Positions 1 through 5,560 of a DNA stretch of 6,161 nt are shown one piece after another. The notes beneath the pieces were generated by a model. That model was not told where the DNA came from. It made no database searches and saw only the letters and a list, made by a program, of their open reading frames with translations. Source of the stretch: an archaeon (GTDB lineage: Archaea > Altiarchaeota > Altiarchaeia > JAFGQM01); contig JAOZPI010000032.1 of assembly GCA_029932835.1 (NCBI GenBank), positions 1 through 6,161 of the forward strand, in the 5' to 3' direction. How positions within the stretch are numbered: position 1 is the first letter of the stretch; the number at the start of each line of letters is the position of its first letter. Both the position numbers and the translations under genes were made by a program.

Positions 1-17
1 CTGAAACTAAGGAAAAG

Positions 18-2543
18 ATGAATCCCAAACAGGTTAGCCTTGTCATAATTGCAGCCCTTTTCCTTTCCACTACTGCTATAGCTGTGAGTTTTACCTCCTC
101 GTTTGATATAGATACTTGTAATGCGGCCCGGTGTGGTTTTAGAGTTTGTAGAACAGAGTCTAAGGGATGTTATATAGAAGGAGGAGCAATAAGCGACCTC
201 CGTCTAATTATAACTCCCACTACTACAATTTCTGATATATCACTATCCTCCTTAAAGAATTGCGATTCTTTAAATGTGGGTGATACCTGTATGTTCTTCT
301 CACACAGCGCTGGAGACTTTACACATTCAGGCGGATGGGCTGACACCCCTCCCATATACTTTGTAGATTCTATCAGCGATTTGAAGTATTATTGTTCCAA
401 GAACTACAAAAACTGCGGGCCAAAGACCATCTCGGGAGTACCCGACAACTACATGTATAAAAGCGGGAGCTTCTATTACGGTGCGGGGTGCGAGGCAACT
501 ACTCGGGTTACCATAGAAAAATGGGAGGGCAATAAATGGATTGCGGAAGGAGTAAATGAGACAAATTTTATACTCCGGACAAATGATGAACATTCAGTCA
601 AATTTGAAGAAGAAGGGACATATAGACTAACTTATACAACAGTCCATAAATGTTCGGGTGACGTTGCTGCCACATACAAATATAATCGCATCCGTAGGAT
701 TAACAAAGGCAAGGGTCCATTTGACCCTGACTACACTCATAAGTCCTACACTCGTGAGATTGATGGAAAAGATTATACGGAGGAGACACTCTATAACGAT
801 GCGACATACACTTACTCCAAAAACATAACCGTGACGAAACCGAACTCACCGCCGACACAACCGGGAGTGAATCTCACACCAGACCAGCCGGTAGCTGGGG
901 ATGATCTCACATGCACAATCACGAACACCAGCACAGACCCAGATGAGGACTATCCAATAACATACACATACAAGTGGTACAGAAATAACAGCGAGGTGGT
1001 TGGATTGCAGCTTGAGGACACAACAGCCACTACCTACACAATCTCTCCGGGTATACAAGATGGCGAAACGTGGACCTGTTATGTGTGTCCAAAGGACAGC
1101 AGGGGGCTTTCAGGGCCCTGTAGCTGGGATTCTGTTGTTGTCTCACAGCAACAGCCGCAGCACAACTGCTCCTGCAACTCAAGTTTGCCTGGGATATGCT
1201 GCACAGACCCCTGGAAGTCTGTTAACTGTGGGTTTGGGTGTGATGTAGACAACGGAACCTCGCATCGTGGGAACGGAACAGGAATCTGTGCCAACTGTTC
1301 CCTGTACTCCTGCTCTACCGATGAAGACTGTCCGTACAACTGCCAGTGCAACACGACCACCGGCCACTGCCAGTATAATATAACCCTCCAGCAGCACAAC
1401 TGCTCCTGCAGCTCTGACGATCCAGAGGTGTGTTCTACAGATCCCTGGAAAAACGCAACGTGTGGCCCTGGTTGTATGGTGGGAGATCCTGTGCACCCAC
1501 GAGAAACAGGATCAGGAACGTGCGTAGAGTGTTCAGTTTCTACGTGTCCCGGGGGATCTGATGCAGAGTGCCCATACAACTGCCTCTGCGTAGACAACGG
1601 AGATGGGCGCGAGTGCACCAGAAGCACGCTAGTAGAGGGTGCAAAGAGCAGTGGAAGCTGCAGCGATGGCATAGACAACGACAACGACGGGAAACTAGAC
1701 TGTGCGGACGAGGATTGCTGCGCTGACCCGTCCTGTCTAAATACCTACAAGCTGAACGGAGAAGGGGCCTTTGGGTACGTATGCTGTGCAGACGGCTTTG
1801 ATAACGATCTAGATGGGCTCACGGATATGGATGATCCCCAATGTTCTGGCTATGCCGCTTATAACGGAGAGTTCAACGCAATCTCGTCCTCCTCAGAGAT
1901 CCACACATTTGCCATAAACTTTTCAGATAAATCATTGGTTAACCCATCACCGCCATCGGTATCGTGGAGATTTGGTATCCAGAGCCACGAGGGGGATTGT
2001 ATCGCCAATACTCCAGACATTTCTCTAACCTCTCTCCCTGCTGAGGTTCCATACAATGGATGGGATAAAGTAGGAGACCTGACACTTGCCACCTACCCAG
2101 ATAGCTACTGCATAGTGGTGCTAAATGCCACCCCGGTTGCAGACCCTGAAAAGCACGTTTTGGGTTTCTACTCCGTCTCCGCGATGACCGTGAAGCTCTG
2201 TCCGACCTGTTCTGCTCAGGATGTCCCAGCTGTTATGCATCCCCTCGGTATATACACCACAGACCCGACACAAACAGCTCTCCTCTACTCGTCTACAGTT
2301 CAGGCGGTCAATTCCCTCTCTGGCATGTGCGGGACAGATTGTTACGGCTACACAAGCGTAGAAGCAAAGCTAAACGAGTCTATATTAAATAAAGAAGCAG
2401 CTGAGTTGTATCTGAATCTTTGCGATTCCTCCTCTCCATCTACCTGCCGCCTTTCCCAGTATTACTCACACGCCGCCTCCACTCTGGCAAATGAAGGAAG
2501 GGACCTCCTCTGCACCTACAACCCCTCTCTTAGCGGGTGCTAA
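18..2543 (+). CDS. Secreted cysteine-rich modular surface protein, unknown function
   Basis: An 841-residue protein of unknown function, probably exported. Residues 1-22 form a signal peptide: a short basic start, a hydrophobic core (VIIAALFL) and a likely cut after AIA. Residues 23-275 are an unrecognised Cys-containing domain. Residues about 276-376 look like an Ig-like beta-sandwich, with C299, W320 and C354 in the classic Cys-Trp-Cys arrangement. Residues 381-534 are two tandem 78-residue Cys-rich repeats. Residues 548-609 hold two acidic DxDxDGxxD loops (D553-D561 and D595-D603) that could bind calcium. Residues 610-841 are unrecognised, with a helical-looking end and a terminal Cys. I count about 57 Cys and about 17 N-x-S/T sequons, which suits a disulfide-bonded, glycosylated extracellular protein. 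No transmembrane anchor is visible after the signal peptide. The start at 18 is chosen for the signal peptide; AAGGA just upstream is a weak ribosome site, and the frame stays open to the window edge. The first 830 bases look more AT-rich than the repeat region. Confidence 0.93.
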   Translation: MNPKQVSLVIIAALFLSTTAIAVSFTSSFDIDTCNAARCGFRVCRTESKGCYIEGGAISDLRLIITPTTTISDISLSSLKNCDSLNVGDTCMFFSHSAGDFTHSGGWADTPPIYFVDSISDLKYYCSKNYKNCGPKTISGVPDNYMYKSGSFYYGAGCEATTRVTIEKWEGNKWIAEGVNETNFILRTNDEHSVKFEEEGTYRLTYTTVHKCSGDVAATYKYNRIRRINKGKGPFDPDYTHKSYTREIDGKDYTEETLYNDATYTYSKNITVTKPNSPPTQPGVNLTPDQPVAGDDLTCTITNTSTDPDEDYPITYTYKWYRNNSEVVGLQLEDTTATTYTISPGIQDGETWTCYVCPKDSRGLSGPCSWDSVVVSQQQPQHNCSCNSSLPGICCTDPWKSVNCGFGCDVDNGTSHRGNGTGICANCSLYSCSTDEDCPYNCQCNTTTGHCQYNITLQQHNCSCSSDDPEVCSTDPWKNATCGPGCMVGDPVHPRETGSGTCVECSVSTCPGGSDAECPYNCLCVDNGDGRECTRSTLVEGAKSSGSCSDGIDNDNDGKLDCADEDCCADPSCLNTYKLNGEGAFGYVCCADGFDNDLDGLTDMDDPQCSGYAAYNGEFNAISSSSEIHTFAINFSDKSLVNPSPPSVSWRFGIQSHEGDCIANTPDISLTSLPAEVPYNGWDKVGDLTLATYPDSYCIVVLNATPVADPEKHVLGFYSVSAMTVKLCPTCSAQDVPAVMHPLGIYTTDPTQTALLYSSTVQAVNSLSGMCGTDCYGYTSVEAKLNESILNKEAAELYLNLCDSSSPSTCRLSQYYSHAASTLANEGRDLLCTYNPSLSGC
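1158..1619 (+). repeat. Two tandem 78-residue Cys-rich repeats inside the surface protein gene
   Basis: Unit 1 begins at 1158 (residue 381) and unit 2 at 1392 (residue 459), a period of 234 bases. Both share the pattern QHNCSC, then C-TDPWK, CG-GC, a Gly/Thr-rich stretch, C--CS---C, CPYNC-C and a final Cys. The first 20 bases of the two units (1157-1176 and 1391-1410) are identical, while the rest has diverged. The Cys positions are largely conserved between units, with an extra Cys (C395) in unit 1, which indicates an intragenic duplication of a disulfide-stabilised module. Confidence 0.9.
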
Positions 2544-2556
2544 TTCCAGATAAAAC

Positions 2557-3132
2557 CTAATCCCTCAGGAAATTTCTTATGATTTCCTTACCGTCCTGAG
2601 TTAGTATGCTCTCCGGGTGGAACTGAACTCCAAACACTGGATAATCCTTGTGCTCTATCCCCATTATCTCCCCATCGTCCATACTCCTGGCAGTTACTTC
2701 AAGGCAGTCCGGCAGGGAGGGCTCGTCAATAACCAGGGAGTGGTACCTCACCACTTTAAGGGGGTTCTTCAATCCGGAAAAAATTCCCCTCCCGTTGTGC
2801 CTTATAGCAGAGATCTTGCCGTGCATGAGGGTGCGTGCCCTCCGGATTTTCCCTCCATACACGTATCCGATACACTGGTGTCCAAGACATACTCCAAGTA
2901 TCGGCACCTCGCCAGCGTATCTCTTTATCACATAATTTGAAATTCCAGCTTCCTCTGGTCTTTTCGGTCCGGGGGATATTATAATCCTGTCCACCCCCTG
3001 TGCTACCTTGTCAACCTTCCTCCTCCCGCTCCTGTTGTCCAAGACAACCGGCTCCACTCCCTCTTCCCCTACATACTGCACCAGATTGTAAACAAACGAA
3101 TCTATATTGTCAATAACAAGGATTCTCTTCAT
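2557..3132 (-). CDS. trpG: Anthranilate synthase component II, glutamine amidotransferase subunit
   Basis: A 191-residue class I glutamine amidotransferase that hydrolyses glutamine and passes ammonia to TrpE for anthranilate synthesis in the cytoplasm. The N-terminus (ILVIDNIDSFVYNL) is the family hallmark. The oxyanion region SPGPKRPEEAG is at 53-63, the nucleophile C82 sits in GVCLGHQ, and H172 and E174 of the catalytic triad are in FHPES. HGK at 104-106 is typical of TrpG/PabA. Length is normal for the stand-alone subunit. Its ATG overlaps the trpE stop codon as ATGA, and GGAGAGG (3144-3138) provides a ribosome site 5 bases upstream, so it is translated with trpE. PabA of folate synthesis is nearly indistinguishable by sequence; the partner gene decides for TrpG, although one protein may serve both pathways. 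There are no Trp residues. Confidence 0.95.
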   Translation of the reverse strand: MKRILVIDNIDSFVYNLVQYVGEEGVEPVVLDNRSGRRKVDKVAQGVDRIIISPGPKRPEEAGISNYVIKRYAGEVPILGVCLGHQCIGYVYGGKIRRARTLMHGKISAIRHNGRGIFSGLKNPLKVVRYHSLVIDEPSLPDCLEVTARSMDDGEIMGIEHKDYPVFGVQFHPESILTQDGKEIIRNFLRD

Positions 3133-4538
3133 TTTTGCCTCTCCAGCGCCTCAATCATGCCCTTTGCCTTGTTCACGGTTTCTCTGTACTCTCTCTCCGG
3201 GACCGAATCTGCGACAATTCCAGCTCCCGCCTGCACGTATGCCCTATTCCTCTCTATTACCACAGTTCGTATGGCGATCGCCATGTCCATGTTCCCGCTG
3301 AATGACAAATACCCGACCGCCCCAGCGTATATTCCCCTGCGAGATGGCTCAAGCTCATTTATAATCTCCATGGCCCTTACTTTTGGAGCTCCACTTACTG
3401 TGCCAGCAGGGAATATACTCTTGAACGCGTCTAGACAGTCTCTCCCCTCCTGTAGTTTCCCCACAACCTCTGAGACCATGTGTTGCACATGGCTGTATTT
3501 TTCCACTTCCATGAACTTTTTAACCTGCACACTCCCGAATTTCGCCACTCTCCCTATGTCATTCCTCCCTAGATCTACGAGCATCAGGTGCTCTGCTCTC
3601 TCTTTCTCATCGGACAGCAGTTCTCTTTCCAACCTGCGGTCCTCCTCCCCGACCCCCCTCGGCCGCGTTCCGGCTATTGGGTATGTCATCACTGATTTTC
3701 CTACTACTCGTGCCAACATCTCAGGGCTGGAGCCTACCACTTTTCTCTCCCCGAGATCAAGGTAGTACATATACGGAGATGGATTTATCCTCTTCAGTCT
3801 TTGAAATACAGAAAAGCCGTCTCCCTCAAACCGTGTCTCGAACCTCTGTGATAAAACCACCTGTACTACATCCCCCTCTTCTATATACCTCTTTGCCCTT
3901 TCTACAATTCTCTCAAACTCATTTTGCTTCATATTTGATTCAACCCCTCCAACCTTTGCCCCTTCCCCCCCTCTCTTTTTTATCCCCTCTCTAATCTTAG
4001 CGTAGATGTTCTCCAGCTCCTCTCTGCTTTCCTCCGCGTCAAAATCCCCAAATTCGTTTTGTGTGAGTATTGCCCTCTTGGCCTTGTGGTCGAATATGAT
4101 ATTGTTCTTGGAGATCACAAATTCGCAGTCTGGCTCTTTCAATTCATCTCTCTTCTCCTCCAGCTTTGTATAATAGCGAACGGTGTCGTACGCGAAATAG
4201 CCAACCAAGCCCCCAAAGAATCGCGTTCTTCCCTGGCCTTCCAGCCGAATATGAGACAGGATACCCCTAACAACCTCCACGGGCCCATCTCCCCTTGCTT
4301 TCAATTTCTTCAGCCCTGGGATATCGGACTCAAATCTAACCCTTCCCCCCTTGATGCTAATCCTCGCAATCGGGTTAAACCCTATAAACGAGTACCTTGC
4401 CACCTTCTCACCGCCCTCTGCAGATTCAAGCAGATAGGTATCCCTACCCTGCACGCTGGCATAGGCCAGATCTGGGTCCATCATCTCTATATCCAAACAG
4501 ATCGGCTTCACCCTGACCACGTTATTCCCTTTTTCCAT
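3129..4538 (-). CDS. trpE: Anthranilate synthase component I
   Basis: A 469-residue chorismate-using enzyme that converts chorismate plus ammonia (from TrpG) to anthranilate and pyruvate, the committed step of tryptophan synthesis. The N-terminal domain carries LLES at 36-39, the tryptophan-feedback motif, and GGLVGYFAYD near 109-118. The C-terminal chorismate-binding domain starts near 205 and includes PIAGTRPRG at 287-295, E316 in AEHLMLVDLGRND (metal), catalytic H353 in YSHVQHMVSEV, GTVSGAPKVRAM at 379-390, GAVGYL at 406-411, and QAGAGIVADSVPE with E450 as the second likely metal ligand. Ala in PIAG supports TrpE; PabB and isochorismate synthases have Lys there. Residues 180-205 form a charged, probably loose linker. 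ATG at 4538 is the first start after an in-frame TAG. It contains no Trp. It is divergent from the Lrp-like gene. Assignments rest on family alignment from memory. Confidence 0.96.
   Translation of the reverse strand: MEKGNNVVRVKPICLDIEMMDPDLAYASVQGRDTYLLESAEGGEKVARYSFIGFNPIARISIKGGRVRFESDIPGLKKLKARGDGPVEVVRGILSHIRLEGQGRTRFFGGLVGYFAYDTVRYYTKLEEKRDELKEPDCEFVISKNNIIFDHKAKRAILTQNEFGDFDAEESREELENIYAKIREGIKKRGGEGAKVGGVESNMKQNEFERIVERAKRYIEEGDVVQVVLSQRFETRFEGDGFSVFQRLKRINPSPYMYYLDLGERKVVGSSPEMLARVVGKSVMTYPIAGTRPRGVGEEDRRLERELLSDEKERAEHLMLVDLGRNDIGRVAKFGSVQVKKFMEVEKYSHVQHMVSEVVGKLQEGRDCLDAFKSIFPAGTVSGAPKVRAMEIINELEPSRRGIYAGAVGYLSFSGNMDMAIAIRTVVIERNRAYVQAGAGIVADSVPEREYRETVNKAKGMIEALERQK
3138..3144 (-). 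promoter_or_regulatory. Ribosome binding site of trpG within the trpE 3' end
   Basis: GGAGAGG read on the minus strand lies 5 bases before the trpG ATG and inside the last codons of trpE. It fixes the trpG start and supports coupled translation across the ATGA overlap. It contrasts with the first genes of the other transcripts here, which show no such site. Confidence 0.75.
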
Positions 4539-4567
4539 CTCAACTATTATCTATCTCCAAAGACCAA

Positions 4568-4576
4568 AAGTATAAG
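4568..4576 (-). promoter_or_regulatory. Candidate TATA box for trpEG
   Basis: CTTATACTT on the minus strand is centred about 34 bases before the trpE ATG, which would give a 5' leader of roughly 8 bases. A second TATA-like stretch, GAATATAAG at 4594-4586, would give a leader of about 26 bases. Sequence alone does not choose between them, and a still more distant start is possible. Confidence 0.45.
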
Positions 4577-4618
4577 ATTTTTGCGCTTATATTCTTAAAA
4601 AAGGCGAAATAAAGGAAA

Positions 4619-4633
4619 AAATTCCGATAATTT
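4619..4633. promoter_or_regulatory. Candidate Lrp-type operator dyad
   Basis: AAATT, five bases, AATTT: a 15-bp dyad with perfect arms, the size and AT-rich form common for Lrp/AsnC sites. It lies 81-95 bases before the trpE start. The region is AT-rich, so such a dyad can arise by chance. Confidence 0.2.
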
Positions 4634-4755
4634 ATTTAATTTAATATACTTCTTCCAACAAATTATATAAAATCTCCCAAAAAACAGCAGGTGAACTGGT
4701 CGGATTGACGGTTTTCCTCTTCACCCTCTTGTCTCTCCCCCTCCTTTTTACTCAT

Positions 4756-4769
4756 TTTTATATAAAAAA
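4756..4769 (+). promoter_or_regulatory. TATA box of the Lrp-like gene (14-bp palindrome)
   Basis: TTTTTATATAAAAA is a perfect palindrome centred about 26 bases before the ATG at 4788. That spacing puts transcription start at or next to the start codon, so the mRNA is probably leaderless; no Shine-Dalgarno precedes the ATG. Being symmetric, the box could also fire on the minus strand. Confidence 0.7.
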
Positions 4770-4787
4770 CCCTAATTTAATAATAAA

Positions 4788-5282
4788 ATGTCAGATAAAA
4801 TAAGAAAAAATCTACAAATTATGAAGTTAAATCGTTTAGATGAAACAGATTATAAAATATTGCGCATTCTTCAAAAAAACTCAAGAACCCCCTTTTTAGA
4901 AATAGCCAAGACCCTCGGCATCTCCAACGCGACGGTCCACGATAGGGTCAAAAAGCTTCTTGGAACTGGGGTCCTTAGGGGGTTTACAGTGCAATTAGAC
5001 TCGAAGAAACTTGGGTATGAGATCACAGCCATAGTGGATGTTGTTCTGGACCACCCAAGCCTCGACCTGTACAAACTGAAGGAGGGCCTGTTGTCTATTC
5101 CGGAGATCACAGAGGCGTACAATCTCACAGGGGACACAGACCTCCTTCTAAAGATCAAAACCAAGACAATAGATGACCTCCGATCTCTTCTCACAACAAA
5201 AATCCAGCATTTGGAGGGAGTAAAGCGTCTCAGCACGAGTATAGTTCTCGACTCCCCAGTGGAGAGGGATATTGTGGTTTAG
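4788..5282 (+). CDS. Lrp/AsnC family transcription regulator
   Basis: A 164-residue DNA-binding regulator. Residues 17-65 are the winged helix-turn-helix: LDETDYKILRILQKNSR begins it, and IAKTLGISNATVHDRVKKL holds the recognition helix. Residues about 75-155 form the RAM (effector-binding and oligomerisation) domain, with the AYNLTGDTDLLLKI strand at 110-123, the usual Gly/Asp site for an amino-acid ligand. Length is typical. The ATG at 4788 is preferred because a TATA box sits 26 bases upstream; an internal ATG at 4821 (M12) would give the more usual compact N-terminus. The chosen form adds a basic 12-residue tail. It is divergent from trpEG, so regulation of trpEG and of itself is a reasonable inference, but the ligand cannot be read from the sequence. 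It could also be a global or other amino-acid regulator. It has no Trp residues. Confidence 0.93.
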   Translation: MSDKIRKNLQIMKLNRLDETDYKILRILQKNSRTPFLEIAKTLGISNATVHDRVKKLLGTGVLRGFTVQLDSKKLGYEITAIVDVVLDHPSLDLYKLKEGLLSIPEITEAYNLTGDTDLLLKIKTKTIDDLRSLLTTKIQHLEGVKRLSTSIVLDSPVERDIVV

Positions 5283-5299
5283 GTTTATGCCCCACTTCC

Positions 5300-5509
5300 C
5301 TATCTTTTTGAAGCGAGCTGCACATCCTCAGCACTTATGGTTTTTCTTCCAGCGTGCCGTGCTAATGCCAACGCATCCTCGGTTATCTCCTCAGCCTTTT
5401 CTCGCAGCACTTCTGCTAGTACTGTAGCAGCCTTTTCGCTCACCCTTTCTGCTCCCGTCTCCTTCATAATCCTCTTCACGGTTGTGATGGGTATCCTGCT
5501 TTGGGCCAT
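5300..5509 (-). CDS. Archaeal histone
   Basis: A 69-residue single histone fold that packs DNA as dimers and longer stacks. Helix 1 is about residues 8-18, loop 1 is GAERVS (19-24), helix 2 runs 25-54, loop 2 is GRKTIS (54-59) and helix 3 is 60-68. By alignment to HMfB from memory (offset 3), DNA contacts R13, R22, K56 and T57 are kept, as are L49, H52 and D62 at the dimer-dimer interface, and G19 matches the Gly that allows tight stacking. It ends at SKR, a few residues shorter than HMfB, with no tail. There is no Shine-Dalgarno; a TATA-like element about 26 bases upstream suggests a leaderless mRNA. It converges on the Lrp-like gene with a 17-base gap and diverges from alaS. Confidence 0.96.
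   Translation of the reverse strand: MAQSRIPITTVKRIMKETGAERVSEKAATVLAEVLREKAEEITEDALALARHAGRKTISAEDVQLASKR
5301..5309 (+). terminator. Possible oligo-T terminator of the Lrp-like gene
   Basis: A T5 run (5305-5309) lies 23 bases past the regulator stop codon and falls inside the 3' end of the convergent histone gene. Archaeal termination can need only a T-run. There is no hairpin, and the run is short. Confidence 0.25.
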
Positions 5510-5528
5510 GGGTATTTTTTGTTTTAGC

Positions 5529-5540
5529 TTTAATAAATAA
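5529..5540. promoter_or_regulatory. Shared bidirectional TATA element of histone and alaS
   Basis: TTTAATAAATAA (read as TTATTTATTAAA on the minus strand) is the only strong TATA-like stretch in the 51-base gap. Its centre is about 27 bases from the alaS ATG and about 26 from the histone ATG, which is correct archaeal spacing for leaderless starts on both strands. One element may therefore serve both genes, or two overlapping boxes may exist. Confidence 0.6.
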
Positions 5541-5560
5541 CCAAACTCAAACCTAAGGGA

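Larger units (their letters stand above)
4539..4787. promoter_or_regulatory. Divergent trpEG / lrp-like control region
   Basis: This is the 249-bp gap between the trpE and regulator start codons. From left to right it holds the trpE-proximal TATA candidates (4568-4594), two A6 tracts that are T6 on the trpE strand (4597-4602 and 4616-4621), the dyad AAATT-N5-AATTT (4619-4633), an AT-rich stretch (4629-4672), a GC-richer block with GGTGAA/TTCACC inverted arms (4690-4695 and 4720-4725), a pyrimidine-rich tract (4711-4750) and the palindromic TATA of the regulator gene (4756-4769). TAATTTAATA occurs twice (4637-4646 and 4773-4782). No TGTACA element of the TrpY type is seen. Binding sites for the adjacent regulator are likely but not identified. 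Confidence 0.6.

Noticed and set aside
1079..1684. Long minus-strand open frame opposite the Cys-rich repeats (about 201 codons)
   Set aside because: It is a shadow of the repeats; its own apparent repeats mirror those of the sense gene, and no start signal supports it.
2544..2556. Terminator between the convergent surface protein gene and trpG
   Set aside because: The 13-base gap has only an A4/T4 run and no hairpin, too weak to call on either strand.
3157..3765. Long open frame on the plus strand opposite trpE (about 202 codons)
   Set aside because: It is the antisense of a certain gene, has low-complexity Ser/Thr/Pro composition and no recognisable motif; it follows from the codon use of trpE.
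3129..4538. Assignment of the synthase as PabB or isochorismate synthase
   Set aside because: The active-site segment reads PIAGTRPRG with Ala where those enzymes have Lys, and LLES (Trp feedback) is present.
4059..4598. Plus-strand open frame opposite the trpE 5' half and running into the control region
   Set aside because: It is antisense to conserved TrpE sequence, has no promoter or ribosome site, and its end in AT-rich DNA looks like chance.
4685..4745. GC-richer intergenic island considered as a small RNA (C/D box or tRNA-like) gene
   Set aside because: No RTGATGA/CTGA box pair, no cloverleaf and no T-loop sequence could be found.
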